Assembly (NCBI GenBank): GCA_016200135.1
Contig: JACQFI010000084.1
Span: 1 to 64,000, forward strand
Length of the DNA stretch: 64,000 nucleotides
From: Planctomycetota bacterium
Lineage (GTDB): Bacteria > Planctomycetota > SZUA-567 > H5-PLA8
Direction: 5' to 3'
Below are positions 25,593 through 34,511 of this stretch, piece after piece (position 1 is the first letter of the stretch; every line of letters begins with the position of its first letter). A model generated the notes under the pieces. The model was not told the origin of the DNA. It saw only the letters and a list, made by a program, of their open reading frames with translations, and made no database searches. A program made the position numbers and the translations under genes.

Positions 25593-26150
25593 TTATTGGG
25601 ATGACCCACGCCAATTTCGATCCACTTCCGCCACAAATTCTTCAAACGCTTCCGGTTTCTCGAACGCGCGCTTCGGGACGATGACCGCGGCCTTCGGGCT
25701 CAAATAGACAAATATGCGTTCGTCCTGGCGCTCCACCAAATAAACATCGGGCCACTTCGAAGCCACCTCCGACATCGGGTTGTGCTCGCGAATCTCCTCC
25801 GGCGTGATCACCACTCTGCGCTTGCCGAGGAGCGGGCTCTTCTGAAAATCCTTGACCAGCCGTTCGCGCAATCGTTCTACCGAAGATTTCCAGCGCCGCG
25901 GATAGAGCGCGGCGTGAATGGGAATGTAGAGCAGGAGCCACCAGAGGCGCTGCGCGGTCTCCTCGGGGTCTTCCGTCGTGCGCACGTAGATCCACCACAC
26001 GCCGGCCCATGCCAGCGGCAGCGCCAGCAGGCCGAACCAGAATTGGCGTTTCAGCCGCGAGGTCCGGTCGAGCAAGCGAAGCTGGAACGCGGCCAGGTCT
26101 TCTTCGGTAAGATCGAACCGGACGATGGAGGTCTCGTCGCGCGCGGGCAT
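25593..26150 (-). CDS. membrane protein with YcxB-like domain
   Basis: The 185-residue protein has an N-terminal soluble strand-rich piece, two hydrophobic segments (FWFGLLALPLAWAGVWWIYV and LWWLLLYIPIHAALY) and a C-terminal part ending FVYLSPKAAVIVPKRAFEKPEAFEEF, the signature of YcxB-like proteins. The ATG at 26150 is taken because it lies immediately after the hldE stop (TGAGATG arrangement), indicating coupled translation at the end of the hldD-hldE operon. A longer frame start at 26198 would overlap hldE. Function is unknown. Confidence 0.75.
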   Translation of the reverse strand: MPARDETSIVRFDLTEEDLAAFQLRLLDRTSRLKRQFWFGLLALPLAWAGVWWIYVRTTEDPEETAQRLWWLLLYIPIHAALYPRRWKSSVERLRERLVKDFQKSPLLGKRRVVITPEEIREHNPMSEVASKWPDVYLVERQDERIFVYLSPKAAVIVPKRAFEKPEAFEEFVAEVDRNWRGSSQ

Positions 26151-26151
26151 C

Positions 26152-27639
26152 TCAACGCGCCGCTTTCCGCAACAGGCCCGTCGTCGAACGGCCCGCAACG
26201 ATCTCGACCAGCGCCACGCGGCCGCCCCAATCCTCGACCAGATTCCAGCCGACGACGTGCCGCTTTTGTTTGTAATCGGAACCCTTGCAGAGCACGTCGG
26301 GCCGGACGGACTTGATCAACTCCAGAGGCGTGTCCTCGTCGAAGATGACCACGGCGTCGACGCAGGCCTGCGCCGCGAGGATGCGCGCGCGGTCGAACTC
26401 GTGCTGCACGGGCCGGCCTTCGCCCTTCAGCCGCCGCACGGACGTGTCGGAATTGACGCCGACGATCAGCGCGTCGCCCAGCCGGCGCGAGCGTTCCAAG
26501 TAGCTGACGTGCCCGAAATGCAGGATGTCGAAGCACCCGTTGGTGAAGACGACCTTCTTGCGCTGCTTGCGCAGCGAGGCCGCGAGGCCGGCGGCGTCCT
26601 TCCGGCTCATCACCTTGCGCTCGAAGTCCGGCGCCGCCGCAGAAGCTCCGAGGGCCTCGAGCACCTCTTCGTCGCTGACGGTGGCCGTGCCGAACTTTCC
26701 CACTTTCACGCCTGCCGCAGCATTGGCCAGCCACGCCGCGCGCGCGACGTCCGCCCCCGAGGCCAGCGCCAAGGCCAGCGTCGAAATCACCACGTCCCCC
26801 GCCCCGGTCACGTCGAAGACCTCGCGCGGCCGCGACGCGAAATGCACCGCGCCGTTTTTCGAGCCGCGAGAAGCCAGCGTCATGCCCTGCTCGCCGCGCG
26901 TCAGCAGCACGTGCTTAACGCCCACCTTCTTCAGAATCTCTTTCGCGACGCGCTCGGCGCCGGCATCGTCGTCGGCTTGGGCGCTCGCGAAGACTTGCGC
27001 GTCGCGCCGGTTCGGCTTGAGCACCGTCGCGCCGCGGTAGTTCCACCAGGAGTACTCCTTCGGATCCACCACCACCGGCTTACGACCCGCCGCGGCGATG
27101 GCCGAGCGGCAGAGACCTTCCGTAAGAACGCCCTTGCTGTAGTCCGAAAGAATAACCACATCCGCCCAGGCCACGGCCTGCCGGACTTTGCGCACCAACC
27201 GCGCCTCAAGGGCCTTGGACAGGTGCGCCGCCTGCTCGCGGTCGATGCGCAGCATCTGCTGGTGCTTGGCGACGACGCGGCTCTTGAGCGTGGTCGGCCG
27301 CGAGGCATCGCGCACGACACCCGCGACGTCGATCTTCAGGCCGCGGGCCTCGTCGAGGAAGACGTCGCCGTCGCTGTCGCGCCCGACACAGGCGCACAGG
27401 CGGACCTTGGCGCCCAGCGCGACGAGGCACTTGGCCACGTTCGCCGCGCCGCCCAGAAAACGTTCTTCCCGCTGAACCTGGAAGACCGGCACGGGCGCCT
27501 CGGGTGAGATGCGCAGAACGTTGCCCATCAGATAGGCGTCGAGCATGGCGTCGCCGACGACGGCCACGCGCCGGCCGACCATGGCCCGCAGAAGCGCGCG
27601 CACCTCGCCCGCGGGCGGCTCGCGAAAGAATTCACTCAC
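26152..27639 (-). CDS. hldE: bifunctional heptose kinase/adenylyltransferase HldE
   Basis: The 495-residue protein combines a ribokinase-like domain and a nucleotidyltransferase domain. The kinase shows GGAANVAK at 63-70 and the catalytic DVTGAGD at 276-282. The C-terminal cytidylyltransferase-like domain starts VVFTNGCFDILHFGHVSYL (about 363-381) and continues VGVNSDTSVRRLKGEGRP. It phosphorylates D-glycero-D-manno-heptose 7-phosphate at C1 and then adenylates the 1-phosphate, giving ADP-heptose for LPS core. The start is GTG at 27639 with GGAGGAGG upstream, overlapping the hldD stop by 8 bases; the longer frame upstream lies inside hldD. Confidence 0.95.
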   Translation of the reverse strand: MSEFFREPPAGEVRALLRAMVGRRVAVVGDAMLDAYLMGNVLRISPEAPVPVFQVQREERFLGGAANVAKCLVALGAKVRLCACVGRDSDGDVFLDEARGLKIDVAGVVRDASRPTTLKSRVVAKHQQMLRIDREQAAHLSKALEARLVRKVRQAVAWADVVILSDYSKGVLTEGLCRSAIAAAGRKPVVVDPKEYSWWNYRGATVLKPNRRDAQVFASAQADDDAGAERVAKEILKKVGVKHVLLTRGEQGMTLASRGSKNGAVHFASRPREVFDVTGAGDVVISTLALALASGADVARAAWLANAAAGVKVGKFGTATVSDEEVLEALGASAAAPDFERKVMSRKDAAGLAASLRKQRKKVVFTNGCFDILHFGHVSYLERSRRLGDALIVGVNSDTSVRRLKGEGRPVQHEFDRARILAAQACVDAVVIFDEDTPLELIKSVRPDVLCKGSDYKQKRHVVGWNLVEDWGGRVALVEIVAGRSTTGLLRKAAR

Positions 27640-28630
27640 CGGCGGCGCCTCCTCCCCCCTGCAGTCGCTCCACATAAAGCCGCACGCCTTCTTCCAGGCT
27701 CTTGAACGCACGGCTGAATCCCGCGCGTTTCAATTTAGCCGTCTCGGCCTGCGTGAAGTACTGGTACTTGTCGCGGATCTCTTCGGGCGTGGGAATGTAC
27801 TCGATCTTGGGCGGCAGGCCCAGCGCCGAGAACACGGCTTGCGCGAGATCTTCAAACGAACGCGCCGCACCCGTGCCGACGTTGTACAGCCCGTTCGGCG
27901 CCTGCGCCGAGGCCGGCGTATCGAAGAAGTGCAGCGTCGCGTCGACGGCATCGCCGACGTACACAAAGTCGCGCTTCTGCCCGCCGTGCGGGATGCCTTC
28001 TTTATGCGACTGAAAGAGGGTCACCTTTCCGAACGAACGAATCTGATAGAAGGAGTGGAAGACCACCGAGGCCATGCGCGCCTTGTGTTTTTCATTGGGC
28101 CCGTACACGTTGAAATACTTCAGGCCCGCCCAACGCGGCGGCTGCTTCTCCTGCGGCTGTTCGAGCGCCCAGAGATCGAACCGATGCTTCGATTCGCCGT
28201 ATAAGTTCAACGGCTGGAGCAGGTGCGGATCGCGCTCGTCGTCCCAGCCGCGCGCGCCGTCGCCGTACGTGGCCGCGCTCGAAGCGTAAATGAGCGGCAC
28301 GCCTTCGCGCGCGCAGAAGTTCCAGAGCGCGCGGGTGTACTCGTAGTTCACGCGCATCACGTACTCGCGGTCGGTCACGGTCGTATCGCTGCACGCGCCC
28401 AGGTGGATCACGCCCCGCAGCGCCTTGCCCGCGTTCGCAAGCCAGACATGGAGGTCGTCGCGGTCCACGAATGCCTTGATCTTCGTCCGGTTCAGGTAGC
28501 GGTGGCGCGCCGCGGCTCCGGCTTCTTCAGGCGGATAACGATCGGCCGCGACCACAGTCTCCCCGCGTTCGGCAAGGCATATGGCTACGTTGGATCCGAT
28601 GAAACCGGACGCGCCGGTGACGACGATCAT
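27632..28630 (-). CDS. hldD: ADP-L-glycero-D-manno-heptose 6-epimerase HldD
   Basis: The 332-residue short-chain dehydrogenase-type epimerase begins MIVVTGASGFIGSN (GxxGxxG NADP site), has IYASSAATYGDG for the catalytic Ser/Thr, and YGESK at 144-148 with the catalytic Tyr and Lys. GLKYFNVYGPNEKHKARMASV and HGGQKRDFVYVGDAV are diagnostic of HldD. It epimerises ADP-D-glycero- to ADP-L-glycero-D-manno-heptose, the step after HldE. GGGAGG lies 11 bases ahead of the ATG. It heads the hldD-hldE-YcxB-like operon. Confidence 0.95.
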   Translation of the reverse strand: MIVVTGASGFIGSNVAICLAERGETVVAADRYPPEEAGAAARHRYLNRTKIKAFVDRDDLHVWLANAGKALRGVIHLGACSDTTVTDREYVMRVNYEYTRALWNFCAREGVPLIYASSAATYGDGARGWDDERDPHLLQPLNLYGESKHRFDLWALEQPQEKQPPRWAGLKYFNVYGPNEKHKARMASVVFHSFYQIRSFGKVTLFQSHKEGIPHGGQKRDFVYVGDAVDATLHFFDTPASAQAPNGLYNVGTGAARSFEDLAQAVFSALGLPPKIEYIPTPEEIRDKYQYFTQAETAKLKRAGFSRAFKSLEEGVRLYVERLQGGGGAAGE

Positions 28631-28764
28631 CCCCGCGGAATCCTCCCGTAATTCGGAAGCGGGGTATTAGACTCGATGTACACGCCCTCGGCAAGTCGGG
28701 GCGCGAAAGAGCAGAACGCCGAAGCGCGGCGCTTTTGAAGCACACATCGCGCCTGGCCTAAGCC

Positions 28765-29361
28765 TCATTTGTCCACGCGGGACACGTCGGATTTCTTGAA
28801 CTTCACCATGCGGCCGTCCATGGTCTGGATCATCCAGTCGTCGCCGGCCTCGATGGCCTGGTTGGCATCGTACGCCCGGCCGTCCTTCAAAACCCATCGT
28901 CCGGCCGGGCTCTTGGCTTTGGGCGGATCCTGCGCCGCCGGTTTCGCGGTCTCAGGCTTCTTGGGCGGGGCGCTCTTGGACTCTTCCGCCGATTTGGCTT
29001 CCACTACCGGCGGCGGGCGCTTGACGGGTTCGGCCTGTGGTGGATTCGTCGGCTCGACGATTTTCGCCACGTCCTCCTTCTTCACCGTCTGGAACTTTCC
29101 GTCGTCGCCTTTGACCGAATAGACATCCCCAAAGTCCACGTACTTCACGTAAAGCACGCGCTCGCCGCTCTTCATGAGAAAGGCATAATGCGTGGGAGCG
29201 GGATCGTCGTTGGCCTTCTTGGCCCCTTCGCCGCCAGATGTCTTTTGCGTCTTCTCCTCAGCAGGCTGAGCCTTGGCATCGCCCGCGTCTTCGCAAACAG
29301 CGAGCGGCGCCAGCGCGGCGAATAACGCGCACACGCCCGCGGCGAAATACAGATGGCGCAT
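28765..29361 (-). CDS. secreted protein with two SH3-like repeats
   Basis: The 198-residue protein has a signal peptide (LYFAAGVCALFAALAPLAVC), a Lys/Ala-rich linker, and two similar 30-40-residue units separated by a proline/lysine-rich spacer. The first contains FLMKSGERVLYVKYVDFGDVYSVK...VKKEDVAKIVE, and the second WVLKDGRAYDANQAIEAGDDWMIQ...FKKSDVSRVDK. Both read 'xxKxGxxxx...(F/KK)xDVxxI', typical of small SH3-like beta-barrels in Planctomycetota/Verrucomicrobiota exported proteins. AGGAGG precedes the ATG by 8 bases. Role unknown; location is probably periplasmic. Confidence 0.7.
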   Translation of the reverse strand: MRHLYFAAGVCALFAALAPLAVCEDAGDAKAQPAEEKTQKTSGGEGAKKANDDPAPTHYAFLMKSGERVLYVKYVDFGDVYSVKGDDGKFQTVKKEDVAKIVEPTNPPQAEPVKRPPPVVEAKSAEESKSAPPKKPETAKPAAQDPPKAKSPAGRWVLKDGRAYDANQAIEAGDDWMIQTMDGRMVKFKKSDVSRVDK

Positions 29362-29425
29362 GAGACGCCCTCCTATCGAATGCTGCGATTGTATCGAGTT
29401 TTGCGGAAGTCGATAGGGGCTAGCG

Positions 29426-30475
29426 CTACTTCTTCTCAGGGACGATATCCGGCTTGGGCGCGGGTGCGTTAAGATCCGCCTTCGCCGGCGCGGGAGCCTG
29501 CTCGCCGGCTTCGAGTTTCTTCAATTCTTTGACCAGCGGCTTGTCACTATCCTTCTCTTTCTGCACCAGCGACTCCGCCTTGATCTCCGTGACGATCTCG
29601 CCGACATCGACCGGCTGATCGCCGGAGACTTTTAGCGTATTGCTCGTGTACAGAACCTTATCCCCATCCACCACCGCGATGAAATACTCCATCGGGAAGA
29701 GCGCATCGAAAACAAACGCGCCTTTCTCGTCGGTCTCCACGCCCCGCTGCGCGGCCACGATCTGCGCGAAGTTCTTGTTCGTTTTGAAGCGGATGAAATG
29801 CGGATGGCAGATCACGACGCGGCGGCCCGCCATCGGCGTCTTTTCGACCGTGAGCAAAACGCCCTTAATGCTTCCGCCTTTCTGGCACGCGAGTCTGAAC
29901 TCATTGCGGCCCACGCCCAGTTTCTGGTTGGCTTTCCCAAGATTGGCGGGCAAGAAGCCTTTCGCGGTGGCTCCGACGTTCACGAAGTACATGTCGGGGT
30001 CGATGTCGGAGAAGAACGCATTGCCGTCCTTGTCGGTCTTTATGGACTGCGCCTTGCCGAAGCCGAGCATGCGCCCGCCTGAGACGCGCGAGAGGTTCAG
30101 GAAGACGTCCACTTCCGGAAGGGGCTTGTCGTCGGGTCCCACCACCGTCACCACGATCTGCGCGCGATTGATGTTCTTGAGCAGGACGTTGGCCGCGTGG
30201 GAGACCTCCGGATCGTTCTCCTTGGCGGCGGCCTCCAACTGCGGACGCGCCTGCTCGCCCAACTGCTTCAGCTTCGCCATGGCCGTCTCGCGAATATCGA
30301 AATCGGTATCGCCAAGTTGCTGAACCAGGGTCTTCAGCGGCGATGCATCGCCTGCACTGCTCTGAGGTTTCTGGTCTTCACCCGCCTGGCAGACAGCAGA
30401 AAATACACCACAGGCCGAAGCGTATAATACTATTGAGTTGATCAGGTTATGCGCTCGAAGGCAGCTAACATCCAT
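29426..30475 (-). CDS. exported protein: HEAT-like module plus carboxypeptidase-regulatory-like domain
   Basis: The 349-residue protein has a hydrophobic N-terminus (INSIVLYASACGVFSAVC), a HEAT-like unit (LVQQLGDTDFDIRETAMAKL) and then a beta-sandwich region starting RAQIVVTVVGPDDKPLPEVDVFL. A second sandwich-like part follows (PMAGRRVVICHP and TDEKGAFVFDALFPMEYF), as in carboxypeptidase D regulatory-like domains. The tail is Ala/Pro/Lys-rich. The ATG at 30475 is chosen because it gives the export signal; the frame is open to 30517. The HEAT-like unit is closely similar to that of the lipoprotein at 34512-35942. Function unknown. Confidence 0.65.
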   Translation of the reverse strand: MDVSCLRAHNLINSIVLYASACGVFSAVCQAGEDQKPQSSAGDASPLKTLVQQLGDTDFDIRETAMAKLKQLGEQARPQLEAAAKENDPEVSHAANVLLKNINRAQIVVTVVGPDDKPLPEVDVFLNLSRVSGGRMLGFGKAQSIKTDKDGNAFFSDIDPDMYFVNVGATAKGFLPANLGKANQKLGVGRNEFRLACQKGGSIKGVLLTVEKTPMAGRRVVICHPHFIRFKTNKNFAQIVAAQRGVETDEKGAFVFDALFPMEYFIAVVDGDKVLYTSNTLKVSGDQPVDVGEIVTEIKAESLVQKEKDSDKPLVKELKKLEAGEQAPAPAKADLNAPAPKPDIVPEKK

Positions 30476-30600
30476 CGCTGAAGGCCCTCGGTAACCAAAC
30501 ACCTTAACCGACGACAACTTCTATACCTCTTTCGATACAACATTACCCCGAAAAAGTCACCGAATATGAGCCCCGTAAACACCTTGCACCTTGTGAGAAC

Positions 30601-31620
30601 CTAACTCTTTATGCTCCAGCGTTCGAGGCTTCCCGGAGCCAATAGCCGGGCCGCGTTGGTGAAGACGACCTCTGGAAACCCCAGCGCTTGCTTGATCCGC
30701 ACGTCCCGCTCCAGGAATCCCCAGATACGCTGAATCTCGCGCGTCTTCCTCCAGCCTAAGCGGAAGCAGACCCACCACGCGGTTGGAGGCACGGGATAGT
30801 CGCTGCCATGAACAAGTTTCTCCACGACGCCTTCTTCACGCAGGATGCGTGCATTCCAGCGCGCGCGGCCGGGGGTATTGAAGGCCGACGTATCGCCAAA
30901 ACAGTTCGGATATTTGCGCGCGAGGCCGCAGAAGACCGGCATCCAATGCGCATCGAAGATCCCGCTCGCCGTCCCGCAGTGCGCCATGATCACGTTCACG
31001 CCGCGGTCCAGCGCTGGGCGGAGCAGCTCCGGATTGCCCAGTTCGGGGCGGATGATCGTGACCGTATGCTCGCCGCCCGTATGCGAGATCAGCGGAATCT
31101 TCTTCGCAGCGAGCAGGTCGAAGATCGGCGCGCAGCGCTTGTCGCGCGGGTCCATGTTCTGCGAGTTCGGCAGCCACTTGAGCGCGCCCGCGCCGCGCTC
31201 GATCCACTTGTGGCACTCGTCCAGCGCATCTTTGCGATAAGGATGCACCGACATCGCGGGCACGAAGCGGCCCTTCGCCCGTTCGCAGCATTGGAAGAGG
31301 TACTCGTTGGGAACGTACAGCTCCTGCCCTGTTGCGGCGATCTCTCCGGAGTCGGCATAGATGCGGTCGTGCGCGAAGACCACCGCTGCGCTGAGCGCGC
31401 CGTGCTCGGCCGCCGAGGCCACGTCGCGCTCGAGCCGCTCGCGGTATGCCTCATCGAGCCGCCCGTGCTTGTGCGCATCGTAAATGCCCATCTTCCAGCG
31501 CATGAGTTTGTAGAGAAGCGCGTCGAACTTCTTCGGCACGATGAAGCAGCCGGTATCGCCCTGGCCGATGCCCGCGAGATGCGTATGAACGTCGAGGACC
31601 GGCAGACGCGCGGGTTCCAT
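30601..31620 (-). CDS. amidohydrolase-family (TIM-barrel) metal-dependent hydrolase
   Basis: The 339-residue protein belongs to the Amidohydro_2 group. Metal-ligand motifs appear in the usual order: DVHTHLAG (HxH at 12 and 14), a strand with IPLISHTGGEHTV, MAHCGTASG, and HGSDYPVPP with the conserved Asp. The arrangement matches ACMSD/4-oxalomesaconate hydratase-like and related decarboxylases or lactonases; the substrate cannot be told. It starts one base after the stop of the deacetylase-like gene, so the two are cotranscribed. No signal peptide is seen. Confidence 0.82.
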   Translation of the reverse strand: MEPARLPVLDVHTHLAGIGQGDTGCFIVPKKFDALLYKLMRWKMGIYDAHKHGRLDEAYRERLERDVASAAEHGALSAAVVFAHDRIYADSGEIAATGQELYVPNEYLFQCCERAKGRFVPAMSVHPYRKDALDECHKWIERGAGALKWLPNSQNMDPRDKRCAPIFDLLAAKKIPLISHTGGEHTVTIIRPELGNPELLRPALDRGVNVIMAHCGTASGIFDAHWMPVFCGLARKYPNCFGDTSAFNTPGRARWNARILREEGVVEKLVHGSDYPVPPTAWWVCFRLGWRKTREIQRIWGFLERDVRIKQALGFPEVVFTNAARLLAPGSLERWSIKS

Positions 31621-31621
31621 G

Positions 31622-33490
31622 TCAGCGCAGGACCGTCTCGCCGCTCAGATTCAGCGCGGAAACTTGACTCCAGACGAAGCCCTCACGCCGCAGGGTACGC
31701 GCCGCCGCCTTGGAACCGTTCACCTCCAAGCCCTCGGCGCCCAGCACCATCAGCGTCGCACCCGCGACGGTCTTTGCCGCACGCAAACGCACCGCGCCAT
31801 CAGCGAGCCATTCGGCGCCGGCCTCGACACACGCGCGCCGCGCGCGCTCGAAGGCGTCAATATCACGGCTCGTCAGCCAGCGCAGGCCCTTCTTTTTCCC
31901 GTACTCGATCGAGCGCACCAGGCTGTCGGCGACGCCGTCCTTGCCGATGTGCGCGGGGTGGAAGAGCAGATGGCAGACGCCGTGCCAGCGCAGCGCGCGC
32001 TCCACGAACAGGGGCCCCCACGCCGCAGGCGCGGTGACGACCAGGTCCTGGGTCTGGAAACCGAGTTCAAGCGTGTCGACGCGGCGGCCGCGGACGTCGT
32101 ACATGAAATGCGCATGGCTGGAGCCGAACGGGAACCCGATCGTCCCGCGCTTGCTCGGCCCGCGGCTCTGGTCGATGCGCACGCCTGCGCGCGCGCACCA
32201 TTCGAGGAACTCCAGCCCGCCTTCCCAGCGCGTGTAGTGGTTTTTGTTGCTGACCAGCGCAACAGGACCGGAAAGCTTCGCGGCGTCCAGCAGCCAACGG
32301 TACTGAAAATCGAACGTCGCGTCCCCCCAGCGCCGGAACGGATGCGACGGCGGCTGGCCCAGGGCATCGTAATGCAGCGCGATCTCATGGCCGAACGCCT
32401 TTAGCTTCTCGTAAAAAGGTTCCGCATAGCCCGGATGAATCGTGCACCAGGTCGAACGCGTCCCGGCGTCTTCCATGACCTTATGCAGCAGTTCGCCCAG
32501 GTCCGGATCGTTGCCGTCGGTGTCGTGGGAGATATGACCGAGCGCTTCAAGGCCGTCAGGATAATACCAGAGGCGCGGAAGCCGCACGCCCGTCCGCGAG
32601 GCCGCATGAAAGATGGCACGCAGCAAAACCTGTGCGAGCGCGTCCGCGATGGGTTGATCGAAGATCGGCCACGCGTTAGGCCCAGCCTTTTTCGCCGTGC
32701 GCCCGCGCTCGTCGATCACATGCCGGTCTCGAAGAAAATCGAGGACCAGCCCATCTTCCGCCTTGAGCAACCCGTCGCTCAGCGGAGCCGAACCGTCCGG
32801 CGCGGAAGGCGCATCGAAATGCACTGGCCGCCCGGTCCGGATGTAGGCCGCGGAGCCCGCGAGATCCGCCGCGACAAACAGGGCGGTCCCCTTCCCTTTC
32901 CTGGCCGTGCGTTCGGACAGCGCGGCCAGCGGACGCGCCTTGCCGTCGAGGCCCACGATCGAGGCCAGCGACTTGGCTGCATCCTTGCCTTTTGTGGGGA
33001 CGACCGCCTGGCCGCCAAAAGCATGCAACGGCGCGTCGCTCATGGAGGAAAGCACCGGATGCTTCTTGTCGCGAATCTTCAGCCAGCCTTCGCCGAGCGT
33101 CTGCCAGGGGCTCTGCCCGGAACCGGGTGGCGCGTAACTGGGATTGACCGCCGGCTGGAGCCCGAAGATCTCGAAGAGCCCGTTTACTACGCCTTGGCCG
33201 TCCTGCCCCGAGGGCGCGCCCGTGCCGCCCAGGGCCACGATGCCGCCGCCGCGCGCGAAGAATGCTTCGAGCGGAGCGCGGAGCGCCTCGCCCGTCTTTG
33301 CATCGATCCTGCCGGCAATGAGCACGATCTGCGGCACAGCTTCTTCCAGCGCCGCGGGCACCATACCCGGCAGCACTTCATGCAGAAACAGGCCCGCGTG
33401 GTCCAGTACCTCGCGGAGCGTTCCGCGAACGACGGGCGAGTTCGTGGCGTCGATGGCGAGCGTGATGCGGCCGAGCGGTGTCTTTTTCAT
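31622..33490 (-). CDS. polysaccharide deacetylase-like protein with N-terminal glutamine-amidotransferase-like domain
   Basis: The 622-residue protein has an N-terminal part with a class I GATase-like alpha/beta flavour (EAFFARGGGIVALGGTGAPSG), as in putative glycan-binding BPL-N-type proteins. The C-terminal half (from about 330) reads LPRLWYYPDGLEALGHISHDTDGND, then RSTWCTIHPGYAEPFYEKL and GHEIALHYDALGQ, the catalytic layout of NodB-type deacetylases (Asp-Asp/His motifs), though altered. It is probably active on a glycan or structural relative. The ATG at 33490 has AAGGA 5 bases upstream. The upstream gene on the other strand is a divergent nitrilase-family gene. Substrate unknown. Confidence 0.7.
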   Translation of the reverse strand: MKKTPLGRITLAIDATNSPVVRGTLREVLDHAGLFLHEVLPGMVPAALEEAVPQIVLIAGRIDAKTGEALRAPLEAFFARGGGIVALGGTGAPSGQDGQGVVNGLFEIFGLQPAVNPSYAPPGSGQSPWQTLGEGWLKIRDKKHPVLSSMSDAPLHAFGGQAVVPTKGKDAAKSLASIVGLDGKARPLAALSERTARKGKGTALFVAADLAGSAAYIRTGRPVHFDAPSAPDGSAPLSDGLLKAEDGLVLDFLRDRHVIDERGRTAKKAGPNAWPIFDQPIADALAQVLLRAIFHAASRTGVRLPRLWYYPDGLEALGHISHDTDGNDPDLGELLHKVMEDAGTRSTWCTIHPGYAEPFYEKLKAFGHEIALHYDALGQPPSHPFRRWGDATFDFQYRWLLDAAKLSGPVALVSNKNHYTRWEGGLEFLEWCARAGVRIDQSRGPSKRGTIGFPFGSSHAHFMYDVRGRRVDTLELGFQTQDLVVTAPAAWGPLFVERALRWHGVCHLLFHPAHIGKDGVADSLVRSIEYGKKKGLRWLTSRDIDAFERARRACVEAGAEWLADGAVRLRAAKTVAGATLMVLGAEGLEVNGSKAAARTLRREGFVWSQVSALNLSGETVLR

Positions 33491-33590
33491 GTCTATCCTT
33501 GAACCTAATCCGGAGCCGGCTTTAAACGATGGCCCTTGCGGCAATTTGTATTCGCTCTCGTTTGCAGAATCGCTTTATACTATCCCCACG

Positions 33591-34472
33591 ATGAAGCGAA
33601 AAAAGAGAATCGCCGCTCCGCGCCAGACCGTGAATCAGCCGCAGGCGGTCGTCTGGAAGCCGCGCTTCGTCGTGGCCGCCGCACAGATGCAGACCAGCGC
33701 GGACCTCGCGCGCAACCGCCGCGTGATCCTCAAGCAGATGGAAGAAGCCGCGCAAAAGCATCGCGCGAAGCTGGTGGTCTTCCCCGAGACCGCGCTCTCG
33801 GGTTACGGGCCGACGCATTGGGAAGGCGGCTTGCGCGCACTGGATTTTCGCGCCCTTGCCCGCTCCATGCAGGACGTGCTCGATGCCGCGCGGCAGCTCA
33901 AAATCGCCGTGGTGCTCGGCACTACAATCAAAGAAGGTCCGCGCTACTTCAATTCGGCGCTGACGATATCGCCCAACGGCAAGGTCGTCGGCCGCTACGA
34001 CAAGCTTCAACTTACCGGCGCGGCCAACCGAACCGGAGACGCCGCGCACTTCACGCCCGGCGGCGCGGCGCGTTTGAAGCCGGTGATGGTTGCGGGGGTA
34101 AAACTCGGCGCACTCATCTGCCTCGATATGCGCTATCCGGAGATCTGGCGCCTGCTCGCGTTGCAAGGCGCACGCGTCTTTGTGCACCCGACGGCGGCGT
34201 TCGGCCGCGAGGGCCTCTACAAGATCCCCGCAATCCGCGCGAACATCTCCTCACGCGCGAGCGAGAACGGCTGCTGGCTCGTGCATGCGAACAGCGCCGG
34301 CCCGTACCAGTTCTCGCATTCCTGCATCATCGATCCGGATGGATTGGCGATCGCCGCTGCGCAGCCCGACTGCGAGCACGTCATCGCCGCCGCCATCGAC
34401 CCCGCCTGGAAGGGCCGCAATAACTTCATCGCCGCGCGCAGGACGGATGTGTACGAGTTGAAGGTTCGTTGA
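33591..34472 (+). CDS. carbon-nitrogen hydrolase (nitrilase superfamily)
   Basis: The 293-residue protein has the Glu-Lys-Cys triad of the nitrilase superfamily: Glu66 in LVVFPETALSGYG, Lys138 in GRYDKLQL and Cys177 in GALICLDMRYPE. The family fold continues with ARVFVHPTAAFGREGLY and ENGCWLVHANSAG. Members hydrolyse amides (for example N-carbamoyl or omega-amides); the substrate here is unassigned. A longer frame upstream (from 33144) is on the complement of the deacetylase-like gene and is not used. The ATG at 33591 begins a basic leader (KRKKR). It is a single plus-strand gene. Confidence 0.88.
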   Translation: MKRKKRIAAPRQTVNQPQAVVWKPRFVVAAAQMQTSADLARNRRVILKQMEEAAQKHRAKLVVFPETALSGYGPTHWEGGLRALDFRALARSMQDVLDAARQLKIAVVLGTTIKEGPRYFNSALTISPNGKVVGRYDKLQLTGAANRTGDAAHFTPGGAARLKPVMVAGVKLGALICLDMRYPEIWRLLALQGARVFVHPTAAFGREGLYKIPAIRANISSRASENGCWLVHANSAGPYQFSHSCIIDPDGLAIAAAQPDCEHVIAAAIDPAWKGRNNFIAARRTDVYELKVR

Positions 34473-34511
34473 GGGGTAGCCTTTTCCAGGACGCTGAACG
34501 TTTCTCTTGCC

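Noticed and set aside
33144..33590. N-terminal extension of the nitrilase-family frame
   Set aside because: It lies on the complement of the deacetylase-like gene and has no similarity to the family.
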